Shown here: in pieces, positions 30,141 to 37,849 of the stretch
How the letters are laid out: every line of letters starts with the position of its first letter
Numbering within the stretch: position 1 is the first letter of the stretch
Assembly: GCA_902478605.1 (NCBI GenBank)
Contig: CABSLQ010000004.1
Coordinates: forward strand, 4,962 to 68,961
Length of the DNA: 64,000 nt
DNA from: an uncultured Oscillospiraceae bacterium
GTDB taxonomy: Bacteria > Bacillota > Clostridia > Oscillospirales > Acutalibacteraceae
Direction: 5' to 3'
The notes under the pieces: generated by a model
The model's database searches: none
Seen by the model: the letters and a program-made list of their open reading frames with translations, nothing else
Told to the model about the DNA's origin: nothing
Position numbers and translations under genes: made by a program

Positions 30141-31100
30141 ATGCGATCACAGACAAACCATATCTGGAAGCTGTCGGTGTGCGGCCTGCTCATCGCGACG
30201 GGCCTGCTGCTGCCGTGGGTGTTCCATCTGGTCGGCGGCGAGACAACCGGCACGTTATTTTTGCCCATGCATCTGCCGGTGCTGCTGGGCGGGTTCCTGC
30301 TCGGGCCGCTGTTCGGCTGTGCGGTGGGCATTCTCACCCCGCTGCTCAGCGGACTGCTGACCGGCATGCCGGCCGCGGCGGTACTGCCCTTTATGACGGT
30401 GGAGCTGGCCGTTTACGGCCTGGCGGCCGGGGTGTTCTATCAGCGGTGCCGCCTGCCCTCTCTGGTCAGCCTGCTGCTCGCGCAGCTGGCAGGCCGGCTG
30501 GTCAAGGCACTTGTGCTGTTGGTGCTGACCGGCGTGTTCGGCCTGCATGTGCCTGCGCCGCTGACCGTGCTGACCGCTGTCGGTGCCGGTCTGCCCGGCC
30601 TTGCTCTGCAATGGGTGGCGCTGCCGCTGCTGCTCGCAGCATTGCGCCGCGGTCATCTAATCGCGGCGCCGGATCCCAGACAGACCGCGCAGGCGGCGCT
30701 GGAGCGCGCCCGTGCCGTTTGGGAACGGGAAGAGGCCTCCTGTGTAGTGTACCGGCAGGGAAAGGCGAAAACATCGCATCTGTCGGGGGTTCGGCCGCTG
30801 CTCGGCTGGCTGGCGGAGGATGCGCAGGCGCTGCGCGGGGCCGCGGTGGCGGATAAGGTGGTGGGCCGCGCGGCGGCGTTGCTGCTGGTATACGGCGGCG
30901 TGCGCGCCGTATACGCGGCCGTTATCAGCGAGGCGGCCCTCGCCGTGCTGCAAAAGGCCGGTGTCGCGGTGCGCTACGGCGAATGCGTTCCCTTTATTGC
31001 CAACCGCGATAAAACCGACATGTGCCCGATGGAACGGCGGGTGCAGGATATTGACGACCCGGCGGCCGCGTTTGAAGCGCTGTGCACCGGGGCAGAATAA
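30141..31100 (+). CDS. ECF transporter S-component fused to DUF1893 domain
   Basis: N-terminal half (about 1-170) has five to six membrane segments and resembles the substrate-binding S component of energy-coupling-factor vitamin transporters (LPVLLGGFLLGPLFGCAVGIL, in parts LPVLLGGFLL and GPLFGCAVG, is typical). The C-terminal half (about 195-319) matches DUF1893, a small domain with cytidine deaminase-like fold of unknown role (LLVYGGVRAVYAAVISEAALAVL; NRDKTDMCPMERRVQD). No ECF ATPase or T subunit is nearby, so it would use shared EcfAA'T. The ligand is unknown; the soluble domain may bind or process it. Confidence 0.75.
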   Translation: MRSQTNHIWKLSVCGLLIATGLLLPWVFHLVGGETTGTLFLPMHLPVLLGGFLLGPLFGCAVGILTPLLSGLLTGMPAAAVLPFMTVELAVYGLAAGVFYQRCRLPSLVSLLLAQLAGRLVKALVLLVLTGVFGLHVPAPLTVLTAVGAGLPGLALQWVALPLLLAALRRGHLIAAPDPRQTAQAALERARAVWEREEASCVVYRQGKAKTSHLSGVRPLLGWLAEDAQALRGAAVADKVVGRAAALLLVYGGVRAVYAAVISEAALAVLQKAGVAVRYGECVPFIANRDKTDMCPMERRVQDIDDPAAAFEALCTGAE

Positions 31101-31118
31101 AAGATAGGAATCAAAACC

Positions 31119-32378
31119 ATGCATTTTAAAGAACTGAAGCTCATTCCCCCGTTGCTGCGCGCCGTGGAGGAGGAGGGCTATACCGCGCCGTCTCCCATTC
31201 AGGAGCAGGCGATCCCGCCGGTGCTGGCGGGTCGGGATCTGGTGGGCTGTGCTCAGACAGGCACGGGTAAAACCGCCGCCTTTGCGCTGCCCATTCTGCA
31301 GCGGCTGTGCGCCGTACCGCTTACCGTCGGCAAGCGGCCCATCCGGGCGCTGGTGCTGACCCCGACCAGAGAGCTGGCCATTCAGATTCTCGAAAGCTTT
31401 GAAGCCTATGGCCGGCACACCAAGCTGCGCTGTGCGGTGCTGTTCGGCGGCGTGTCGCAGAATCCGCAGGTGGAGGCGCTCGCACGCGGGGTGGATATTC
31501 TGGTGGCCACGCCCGGCCGCCTCAACGATCTGACAGGACAGGGCTTCGTCGATTTGCGCCATGTGGAAATGTTCGTGCTCGACGAGGCGGATCGCATGCT
31601 GGATATGGGCTTCGTTCACGATGTGAAAAAGGTCATCGCCAAGCTGCCTGCCAAAAAGCAGACGCTGCTGTTTTCGGCGACCATGCCGCCCGAAATCCGG
31701 GCGCTGGTCGATTCACTGCTGGTCAACCCGGTGCGGGTGGCGGTGACGCCCGTTTCCTCCACGGTGGACGCCATCCGGCAGGCGGTGTACTTTGTGGATA
31801 AAGTCAACAAGCGCCGGCTGCTTGTTCATGTGCTGCGCGAATCGGACGCCAAGTCGGTGCTGGTGTTCACCCGCACCAAGCACGGGGCGGACAGAGTGGT
31901 GCGTGAGCTGGAGCGGGCCGGCATACACGCACTGGCCATCCACGGCAACAAATCGCAGAACGCACGGCAGCTTGCGCTGCGCAGCTTCAAGGACGGCACG
32001 CTGCGCGTGCTGGTGGCGACCGACATTGCGGCGCGCGGCATCGATGTGGACGAGCTGGCGCTGGTCATCAATTACGAATTGCCCAACGTGCCGGAAACCT
32101 ATGTGCACCGCATCGGGCGCACCGGACGGGCCGGCCTGGAGGGCGATGCGATTTCCTTCTGCGACTTTGATGAAAAGCCGTATTTAAAGGATATTGAAAA
32201 GCTCATCAAAAAATCCATCCCGGTGGTGGAGGATCATCCCTTCCCCATGGAAATTTTTGAACCGGCGCCCAAACCGGCGCCGCGTCCGCCGCGGGATAAG
32301 CGGCCGCCCCAACCTGCGCGGCAAAAAAAGGCTGTTTCGGACACGGCGGCAAAGCCCGCCCTTACCCGGCGCGGATAG
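31119..32378 (+). CDS. DEAD-box RNA helicase (RhlE/CshA-like)
   Basis: ATP-dependent RNA helicase, 419 residues. Q motif ([10 protein letters not shown]), motif I AQTGTGKT (about 48-55), Ia [14 protein letters not shown] (about 155-158), III SAT (about 188-190), [12 protein letters not shown] and [12 protein letters not shown] are all present. A basic, Pro-rich tail (about 375-419) may bind RNA. Short ribosome site; the gene lies 18 bases after the ECF/DUF1893 gene. Likely role in ribosome assembly or mRNA turnover. Confidence 0.95.
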   Translation: MHFKELKLIPPLLRAVEEEGYTAPSPIQEQAIPPVLAGRDLVGCAQTGTGKTAAFALPILQRLCAVPLTVGKRPIRALVLTPTRELAIQILESFEAYGRHTKLRCAVLFGGVSQNPQVEALARGVDILVATPGRLNDLTGQGFVDLRHVEMFVLDEADRMLDMGFVHDVKKVIAKLPAKKQTLLFSATMPPEIRALVDSLLVNPVRVAVTPVSSTVDAIRQAVYFVDKVNKRRLLVHVLRESDAKSVLVFTRTKHGADRVVRELERAGIHALAIHGNKSQNARQLALRSFKDGTLRVLVATDIAARGIDVDELALVINYELPNVPETYVHRIGRTGRAGLEGDAISFCDFDEKPYLKDIEKLIKKSIPVVEDHPFPMEIFEPAPKPAPRPPRDKRPPQPARQKKAVSDTAAKPALTRRG

Positions 32379-32424
32379 GACAGCGGGCGGAAGAAAAAGC
32401 CACAGGGTTTACACAAATTGACAG

Positions 32425-32453
32425 TTATAATATTTGTGGGGCGGACGATAATA
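32425..32453 (+). promoter_or_regulatory. possible sigma-G promoter for the spore protein gene
   Basis: TTATA (32425-32429), a 17-base spacer and GATAATA (32447-32453; six of seven bases of the sigma-G -10 CATAMTA-like box), 67 bases before the SASP start. No good sigma-A pair is correctly spaced here. Expression late in the forespore is expected for this gene family; the site itself is inference. Confidence 0.4.
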
Positions 32454-32520
32454 ACGTTGCAAACGCAAATATTATTTGACGCGGCGTACCGCCGCCAACA
32501 ATTGAGGAGTGTAAAAAACT

Positions 32521-32712
32521 ATGGCGAACAAATCTGTGGTCCCCGAGGCGCGCGAAGGCCTCAATCGTTTCAAGATGGAAGCTGCCAGCGAGGTTGGCGT
32601 GTCCCTGAAGCAGGGCTACAACGGCGACCTGACCAGCAAACAGGCTGGTTCTATCGGCGGCCAGATGGTCAAGAAAATGATCCAGGCTTACGAGCAGAAC
32701 AACCTGAAGTAA
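32521..32712 (+). CDS. small acid-soluble spore protein, alpha/beta type
   Basis: DNA-binding protein that coats forespore DNA and protects it from damage, degraded by GPR protease at germination. 63 residues. VPEAREGLNRFKMEAASEVG (about 7-26) contains the germination protease region (FKMEAA-like) and GDLTSKQAGSIGGQMVKKMI (about 34-53) is the conserved C-terminal family signature. Ribosome site GAGGAG. Monocistronic, between a DEAD-box gene and tRNA-Gln, with its own terminator. It shows that the organism belongs to an endospore-forming lineage. Confidence 0.93.
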   Translation: MANKSVVPEAREGLNRFKMEAASEVGVSLKQGYNGDLTSKQAGSIGGQMVKKMIQAYEQNNLK

Positions 32713-32733
32713 GAATGGCCTGAAAACGGCACG

Positions 32734-32770
32734 CCGCCCGGAGGACAATCGCCCTCCGGGCGGTTTCCGG
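32734..32770 (+). terminator. terminator after the spore protein gene
   Basis: CCGCCCGGAGG (32734-32744) pairs with CCTCCGGGCGG (32753-32763), followed by TTTCCGGTTTT. Strong GC stem, moderate T tail. Confidence 0.75.
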
Positions 32771-32883
32771 TTTTCCTTTCCGGCGGCGGACGTTTTTTGA
32801 CGGCGGTACCGTATATTTTGCGCGGAACAGGATACAATTTTTCAGGGAAAATTTTTTCTTGAAAAGTTTTCTCGCATTGCCTC

Positions 32884-32911
32884 TTGACAAATCGCAGAAA
32901 TCCGGTATAAT
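32884..32911 (+). promoter_or_regulatory. consensus sigma-A promoter for tRNA-Gln
   Basis: Perfect TTGACA (32884-32889) and perfect TATAAT (32906-32911) with a 16-base spacer, about 20 bases before the tRNA. Strong constitutive promoter as expected for a stable RNA. Confidence 0.9.
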
Positions 32912-32931
32912 AATAACGCTCTTTCAAATGT

Positions 32932-33005
32932 TGCGGAATTGTGTAATGGTAGCACGGCAGTCTCTGACTCTGCTTGTCTGGGTTCAAATCCTAGTTCCGC
33001 AGCCA
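32932..33005 (+). tRNA. tRNA-Gln (anticodon CTG)
   Basis: Full cloverleaf: acceptor TGCGGAA pairs with TTCCGCA, D arm around GTGTAATGGTAGCAC, anticodon loop CTCTGAC giving CTG with U33 and A37, T arm CTGGG-TTCAAAT-CCTAG, discriminator G and encoded CCA. The inner anticodon pair is a T-T mismatch. Preceded by a consensus promoter and followed at once by a terminator, so it is a single-gene transcript. Confidence 0.93.
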
Positions 33006-33007
33006 TG

Positions 33008-33041
33008 TCGCCGCGAATCGTATGATTCGCGGCGATTTTTT
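33008..33041 (+). terminator. terminator after tRNA-Gln
   Basis: TCGCCGCGAATC (33008-33019) pairs with GATTCGCGGCGA (33024-33035), followed by TTTTTT. Classical intrinsic terminator three bases after the tRNA CCA. Confidence 0.92.
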
Positions 33042-33133
33042 ATACCGGAAGCCCGGCGGGCGATGCGCACAACCCTCTCCTGCTGCATAAGATGGCCTGT
33101 AGATCTGTGTAAACAAAAGGAGAGGGTACGTCG

Positions 33134-34090
33134 ATGGTTCGCACATACAGCCTGAAAGCGGATGGGGCCACCCGCTTATCCGCGCATTTCCGGGTGCGGG
33201 AGTTCGCCGAAGCGGGCACCGACCGGGTTTTGATAGACGACGAGCTGGTGGAGCGGCTCGAAAAGCTGCACAGCCATTTGCGGTGTTCCAAGATCCGAAT
33301 CACCAGCGGCTTCCGCACCGACAGCACCACCAGCCAGCACGCCAAGGGAAAAGCGGCGGATATCAACTGCTGGCATATGGTGGATGGCCGGGAGGAGCGG
33401 TATCAGGGCCGGGAGATTTTGCTTGCGGCGGAAGATGTGGGCTTCCGCGGGATTGGATGGATTGCGGGCAGCGCCGCAAGCCGCGCGGGCGTGCACGCGG
33501 ATACACGCGAAAAAGCGTATTTTTTTGATGAGGCCGACGGCAACCGCAGCATCGGAAACAGCTGGTATACCTATTTCGGCCTTCCTGTTCCCGGCGAGCC
33601 GGAGCCCTCACCCGTGGGGAATCCTTATCCGGAGCCTGCCGCGCTGCTCAAAGAGGGTAGCCGCGGCTCCGCCGTCAAATGGGTGCAGTGGCAGCTGGCC
33701 AATGTGGCGGCTTTCACCGACGTGGAGGTGGATGGAATCTTTGGCGGTAAAACCGACGCGGGCGTGCGGGCCGTGCAGAAGGCGGCGGGCCTTGAGGCCG
33801 ACGGTATTGTCGGGCCCGATACCATCGCCGCGCTGAAAAGCCCCGGCGCCGGCGGCGTGCCGGCGGGCAACCCGTATGCCGAACCGACCGGGCTGCTGCG
33901 TTCCGGCAGCCAGGGCGAAGGCGTGAAATGGGTGCAGTGGCACCTTAACCGGCTGGGCCATAACGTGGGAACGGTGGACGGCATCTGCGGGGCCAAAACG
34001 GATGCAGGCGTGCGGGCCGTGCAGAAGGCGGCCGGCCTCAAGGTGGACGGCATTGTCGGTCCGGATACCCGTACAGCACTGAAAAAATAA
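33134..34090 (+). CDS. M15-type peptidase with two peptidoglycan-binding domains
   Basis: 318 residues. Residues about 10-155 form a Peptidase_M15-like (D-Ala-D-Ala carboxypeptidase type) domain: SGFRTDSTTSQHAKGKAADI (about 57-76) has the zinc motif H-x-x-G-x-A-x-D, and GVHADTR (about 120-126) the second His. Two PG_binding_1 repeats follow (about 175-236 and 253-317), nearly identical around TDAGVRAVQKAAGL. No signal peptide is visible, so export may be by another route, or the protein is released at lysis or acts on the spore cortex. The cell-wall role is well supported, the exact bond cleaved less so. Confidence 0.87.
   Translation: MVRTYSLKADGATRLSAHFRVREFAEAGTDRVLIDDELVERLEKLHSHLRCSKIRITSGFRTDSTTSQHAKGKAADINCWHMVDGREERYQGREILLAAEDVGFRGIGWIAGSAASRAGVHADTREKAYFFDEADGNRSIGNSWYTYFGLPVPGEPEPSPVGNPYPEPAALLKEGSRGSAVKWVQWQLANVAAFTDVEVDGIFGGKTDAGVRAVQKAAGLEADGIVGPDTIAALKSPGAGGVPAGNPYAEPTGLLRSGSQGEGVKWVQWHLNRLGHNVGTVDGICGAKTDAGVRAVQKAAGLKVDGIVGPDTRTALKK
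33761..34032 (+). repeat. 26-base direct repeat within peptidoglycan-binding domains
   Basis: An identical 26-base stretch occurs at 33761-33786 and 34007-34032, in the same reading frame and at the same place in the two peptidoglycan-binding repeats (GVRAVQKAA). It shows recent duplication or gene conversion of the domain and is a site for unequal recombination. Confidence 0.85.
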
Positions 34091-34094
34091 AACG

Positions 34095-34126
34095 CGGCGC
34101 TCCCGCCCTCTGCGGTGGGAGCGCCG
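34095..34126 (+). terminator. hairpin after the M15 peptidase gene
   Basis: CGGCGCTCCC (34095-34104) pairs with GGGAGCGCCG (34117-34126). The tail is TTCGG, so the T run is weak; likely a terminator but not a strong one. Confidence 0.55.
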
Positions 34127-34193
34127 TTCGGATCGGAGAGAAAAACCACCGGCTTTTGGGAATTGACTTTACGCGGGAAGGAAACCATTTCCA

Positions 34194-34223
34194 TTGCATT
34201 TCAGCACGGTGCAGGCCTATAAT
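34194..34223 (+). promoter_or_regulatory. sigma-A promoter for dinB
   Basis: TTGCAT (34194-34199), an 18-base spacer and TATAAT (34218-34223), just upstream of the LexA box, so repressor binding would block the start of transcription. Confidence 0.7.
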
Positions 34224-34225
34224 AA

Positions 34226-34237
34226 GAACAAACGTTC
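34226..34237 (+). promoter_or_regulatory. LexA (SOS) box of dinB
   Basis: GAAC-AAAC-GTTC, a perfect match to the GAAC-N4-GTTC core of the Gram-positive LexA operator, two bases after the -10 element and 18 bases before the dinB start. It predicts SOS induction of the polymerase gene and the small gene behind it. Confidence 0.82.
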
Positions 34238-34255
34238 TTTTTGGAGGGGATCCCG

Positions 34256-35491
34256 TTGCGGACCATCCTGCACTGCGATATGAATAATTTCTATGCTTCG
34301 GTCGAATGCCTGTACCATCCGGAGCTGCGCGGCCGGCCGGTGGCCGTGTGCGGGGATCCGGCCCTGCGGCACGGCATTGTCCTGGCCAAAAACCAGCTGG
34401 CCAAGGCGGCCGGGGTGCAGACCGGCGATGTCATCTGGGAGGCGGAGCAAAAATGCCACGGCCTTGTTATCGTACCGGCGCATTTTGAGCAGTATCTGCG
34501 GTTTTCCCGCCTGGCGCGGGAGATCTATGCCGATTATACCGATCAGGTGGAAAGCTTCGGGCTGGACGAGTGCTGGCTCGACGTGACGGGCAGCCGGGGC
34601 CTGTACGGCGACGGGCGCCGGGTGGCGGACGAGCTGCGTGCCCGCATTCGGGCCGAGCTGGGCATCACCGCGTCGGTAGGCGTTTCCTATAACAAGGTGT
34701 TTGCCAAGCTTGGCAGCGATCTGCGCAAGCCGGATGCCACCACCGTCATTGAACAGGCGCGTTACCGTGAGCAGGTATGGCCTTTGCCCGTGGAGGCGCT
34801 TCTGAACGTGGGCCGTGCGACGGCGGCCCGCCTGCACCGGGCGTGCATCCGGACCATCGGGGAGCTGGCGATGGCCCATCCGCCGCACATTCGGCATTTG
34901 CTCGGGCGGAACGGCGCGGTGCTGCAGGCGTTTGCCAACGGCCTGGACACGTCGCCCGTTTCGCCCATCGACGCCATGCCGCTTGTCAAATCGATCGGCA
35001 ACAGCACAACGGCGCCGCGCGATCTGACCACCGATACCGAGGTGCGGGTGACGCTGTATGCGCTGGCGGAAAGCGTGGCCGCCCGTCTGCGCGAGCAGGG
35101 ATGCCGCGCCTGCGGACTCACGCTGCATATACGGGACAACGAGCTGGTCAGCCGCCAGAGGCAGTGCCGCCTGCCCTACCCGACCTTTGCTTCGGATGAT
35201 TTGGCACAGGCGGCGTTCGCGCTGTTTGCCCGCCATTGCCCGCCGCCCCTTGCGGTGCGCAGTCTCGGAATACAGGCACGCGACCTGGTGGATGCCGGGG
35301 TACAGCAGACCTCCTTTTCCCCCGTGGTCCTGCGTTCGCAGAGGAAGGAAGCGCTCGACGGCGTGGTGGACAGCCTGCGGCGGCGGTTCGGCTGTTTCGC
35401 CATCCAGCGGTGTGTGCAGCTGGAGGAACCGGCCCTGACGATCCATCCCAAGCAGAATCCCCCCATCCATCCGGTTTCCTTCAGGAGGTAA
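34256..35491 (+). CDS. dinB: DNA polymerase IV (Y family)
   Basis: Error-prone translesion polymerase, 411 residues. The start is a TTG at 34256, six bases after GGAGGGG. HCDMNNFYASVE (about 5-16) holds the first catalytic Asp and steric-gate region; SFGLDECWLDVTG (about 100-112) has the Asp-Glu pair; GVSYNKVFAKLGSDLRKPDA (about 143-162) is the fingers/palm signature. A little-finger domain (about 240-370) follows. No beta-clamp motif could be confirmed at the C-terminus. SOS control is predicted from the LexA box. Coupled to a small gene five bases downstream. Confidence 0.93.
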   Translation: MRTILHCDMNNFYASVECLYHPELRGRPVAVCGDPALRHGIVLAKNQLAKAAGVQTGDVIWEAEQKCHGLVIVPAHFEQYLRFSRLAREIYADYTDQVESFGLDECWLDVTGSRGLYGDGRRVADELRARIRAELGITASVGVSYNKVFAKLGSDLRKPDATTVIEQARYREQVWPLPVEALLNVGRATAARLHRACIRTIGELAMAHPPHIRHLLGRNGAVLQAFANGLDTSPVSPIDAMPLVKSIGNSTTAPRDLTTDTEVRVTLYALAESVAARLREQGCRACGLTLHIRDNELVSRQRQCRLPYPTFASDDLAQAAFALFARHCPPPLAVRSLGIQARDLVDAGVQQTSFSPVVLRSQRKEALDGVVDSLRRRFGCFAIQRCVQLEEPALTIHPKQNPPIHPVSFRR

Positions 35492-35495
35492 AGCC

Positions 35496-35741
35496 ATGAA
35501 AAAATTTGTGGCCGTGACGGTGCATTATACCACCCGGGGAGAGATGACGCCCGTCGTCCTCTGGTGGGACGACGGGCGCCGGTTTATCATCGATCGGGTG
35601 CTGGACATGCGCCGCGCCGCCTCGCTGAAGGCGGGCGGGACGGGGCTTCGCTTCACCTGCCGGATATTGGGGCAGGAACGGTATCTGTACCTGGACGATG
35701 GCCGCTGGTTCGTGGAGATGCCCGAAAACGGGACGGCGTAG
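35496..35741 (+). CDS. small protein encoded with dinB
   Basis: 81 residues, not recognised with certainty. Composition and pattern (KKFVAVTVHY, TPVVLWWDDGRRFIID, RFTCRILGQERYLYLDDGRWFVEMP) suggest a compact beta-barrel-like domain rich in Trp and Tyr. It resembles the small DUF6504-type proteins seen next to Y-family polymerases, but this is only a resemblance. AGGAGG lies before the ATG, and the gene starts five bases after the dinB stop, so it should be SOS-induced too. Possible polymerase accessory or DNA-binding factor. Confidence 0.7.
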   Translation: MKKFVAVTVHYTTRGEMTPVVLWWDDGRRFIIDRVLDMRRAASLKAGGTGLRFTCRILGQERYLYLDDGRWFVEMPENGTA

Positions 35742-35748
35742 GCGGGCT

Positions 35749-37101
35749 TTAGCTGTTGGCGAGTTCCACGATCCGGGCCCAGGTGAGAGCGCCGGCGGCG
35801 CCGTTGTCCTCCAGGCCGGCCTGCCGCTGGACGGCCCGCACGGCCTGCTCGGTGGCGTCGTCAAAGGTACCGGTGACCGACACGGGAGGAACAAAATCGT
35901 GTTTCTGCGCGGCGAGGCTTAAAAAGTGCTGGAGATCCTCCACGTCGTCCCCCGTCATGCCGAGGGTCAGCACACGGCCGGGGAAGATTTCGCGGCTGAT
36001 GGAAGCCTGTTCCGGCGGGACGGCGGCGATGGTGTCGGCATAGGCCGCCACAAGGCGGTTCCAGGTTTCCCGGTTGACCACGCCGGTGGGCTCGAGATCA
36101 TATGCCCGCTGGAAAGCCATCACCGCGTCCCGGGTATCCTGGTCAAAAATGCCGTCCACGCGGGGAACGGGAAGCTGCGGATCAAAATAGGCGACGACGG
36201 CCAGAATATACTGGACGGTGCGCACATCGAGACCGGTATCCCCCTCCTGCAGCTGGCGGGGGAATTCCCGCTGCACCTCCTCGGGCGTGAGGCCCTCGGA
36301 ATACAGCTCGTTGAGGCTTTTGATGCCGTTGTAAATGGATTTGACCTTGTACCAGGTGGCTTTGCCCACAATGCCGTCCACGGTCAGGTTGAAGATGCGC
36401 TGGAAGGCGCGCACCGCCTCCTCGGTTTCCACACCGAAATACCCGTCAATTGCCGACAGGCGGGGAATGGCCGGATAATTGTCCGCAATGCGGTTCAGCT
36501 GCCGCTGGAGGATACGCACGTCCTCCCCCGCGCTGCCCAGGCGAAGGGGTACGCCGGGATAGGAGCGTTCGATCCCGGCGACGGGTGCGTCGAACACGAT
36601 GTTGATGTCGTCGCCGTAGTACCGCTGCAAAATTTCATAGGGAACAAGCCCCTGTTCCGCCAGGTCCACCGTGCCCCACTGGGACAGCCCGTCGCAGGTG
36701 GAGGTGGTGCCGCTGCAATATTGGGTAAAAAAGGGCTGCACATTGCCCTGCCGCACCACATAATCGTTGAAAATATCGTCCACAATGCGGGAGATGTTAT
36801 CAAAGATATCCCGGTTTTTGATGAACTTCTGATCGTACTGGGTGGAATTGGTGATATCGAAATCGTAGCCGCGGCTGGGATAATATTCGGTGTAAATCCG
36901 GTTAAGCGCAAAGGAAATCTGAGCGAGGATATTCGCCCGGATGGCGGCCTCGGGCCAGGTGGGATAAATCTCGCTGGACGCGACGTTTTTTATGTAGTCA
37001 GCAAAAGAAACCCGAATGTTTTCGGCGGGAGAGTCGGGCGGGCCGAGGTGAACGGTGATGTATTCCGGGATAACCGGCAGGTCGTAAAGCGGCGTTTCCA
37101 T
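35749..37101 (-). CDS. SpoIID-like domain protein with three peptidoglycan-binding repeats
   Basis: 450 residues. The N-terminal part (about 25-170) resembles the SpoIID/amidase-enhancer fold: DYIKNVASSEIYPTWPEAAIRANILAQ matches the family E-x-x-x-x-W-x-x-EALKAQA pattern (shown in parts DYIKNVASSEIYP and TWPEAAIRANILAQ), and SQWGTVDLAEQG and EILQRYYGDDI match its C-terminal motifs. Three PG_binding_1 repeats follow (about 186-265, 285-350, 375-448). SpoIID is a lytic transglycosylase in sporulation. The catalytic Glu is plausible at the SSE of ASSEIYP. No signal peptide is seen. Convergent with the dinB small gene (7 bases apart); a second minus-strand gene lies 21 bases upstream. Confidence 0.82.
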   Translation of the reverse strand: METPLYDLPVIPEYITVHLGPPDSPAENIRVSFADYIKNVASSEIYPTWPEAAIRANILAQISFALNRIYTEYYPSRGYDFDITNSTQYDQKFIKNRDIFDNISRIVDDIFNDYVVRQGNVQPFFTQYCSGTTSTCDGLSQWGTVDLAEQGLVPYEILQRYYGDDINIVFDAPVAGIERSYPGVPLRLGSAGEDVRILQRQLNRIADNYPAIPRLSAIDGYFGVETEEAVRAFQRIFNLTVDGIVGKATWYKVKSIYNGIKSLNELYSEGLTPEEVQREFPRQLQEGDTGLDVRTVQYILAVVAYFDPQLPVPRVDGIFDQDTRDAVMAFQRAYDLEPTGVVNRETWNRLVAAYADTIAAVPPEQASISREIFPGRVLTLGMTGDDVEDLQHFLSLAAQKHDFVPPVSVTGTFDDATEQAVRAVQRQAGLEDNGAAGALTWARIVELANS

Positions 37102-37122
37102 ATACAGGCAACCTCCTTTGGA

Positions 37123-37683
37123 TCAGGACGGACTGTTGTCCGGCAGGAAGCGAACGGGCTGGATCGATTTGATGCCGGGGAAAACGGGCGCCTCCAGATA
37201 AATCTCGGTGCGGTACCCGGGATGGGATACCCGGATATCGTAGGTGGCATACGGGGGCGTACCGGTCGGCGATTCGGAGAGCGCCGGATCGGGTGCGGGC
37301 AGTTGAATACCGTCCAGAACGCCGCTTTCGTCGGTTTTGCCCTCGAAAAAGACATGCCGGCCGTCGGTGAACTGGCGGCTGATCACCACGTCGGCGTCGG
37401 CCACCGGCCTGGCCTGCCGCCCGGCATAGGCCTGTATGCGCATCTCGCCGCTTTGGCGGTTGTGCTGCAAAAACTGCTCATAGGTTTCGGACGGCTCCTC
37501 CACCGGCTGCAGCGGATCCTGGCCCTCCCCCGCCTCGGGCGGGTTGATCTCTACCTCATCCAAAAGATCGGGCTGCGGCGCGTCTGGCGTCTGTTCGAGC
37601 GGGAAGCGGCTGCGCCGGGCGGCCTCCATCAGCTGCGCAGCATAACGCTCAACGGCGGCCTGAAATGCCTGCTTATCCATCAA
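37123..37683 (-). CDS. hypothetical protein with carboxypeptidase-regulatory-like domain
   Basis: 186 residues. N-terminal about 1-75 is acidic and Pro-rich (PEAGEGQDPLQPVEEP), probably disordered. The C-terminal about 78-180 has a beta-sandwich pattern like carboxypeptidase regulatory-like/transthyretin-type domains (ADADVVISR..., GKTDESGVLDGIQLPAP, YDIRVSHPGYRTEIYLEAPVF). No signal peptide. It sits directly upstream of, and on the same strand as, the SpoIID-like gene, so it probably belongs to the same spore or envelope structure. Function unknown. Start ATG 37683 or 37680. Confidence 0.7.
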   Translation of the reverse strand: MMDKQAFQAAVERYAAQLMEAARRSRFPLEQTPDAPQPDLLDEVEINPPEAGEGQDPLQPVEEPSETYEQFLQHNRQSGEMRIQAYAGRQARPVADADVVISRQFTDGRHVFFEGKTDESGVLDGIQLPAPDPALSESPTGTPPYATYDIRVSHPGYRTEIYLEAPVFPGIKSIQPVRFLPDNSPS

Positions 37684-37774
37684 AATGCCTCCAATCCAAG
37701 ATACCTCCCGCCCTGCTTTTTATAGCGGGAGCAGTACCTTACCAGTATAGAGGCGGACAGGCGGAGAGGTGACA

Positions 37775-37813
37775 AAAAGCCGCAGCAAAACCAACCGTTT
37801 TGCTGCGGCTTTT
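37775..37813. terminator. bidirectional terminator
   Basis: Perfect 16-base stem AAAAGCCGCAGCAAAA (37775-37790) with TTTTGCTGCGGCTTTT (37798-37813). On the minus strand it ends the message of the membrane protein gene at 37850. The gene at 37123-37683 must then have its own promoter in 37690-37770. Confidence 0.88.
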
Positions 37814-37849
37814 GGAAATGTGCAGGGAAAACCGGACGTTTTATGCCAT

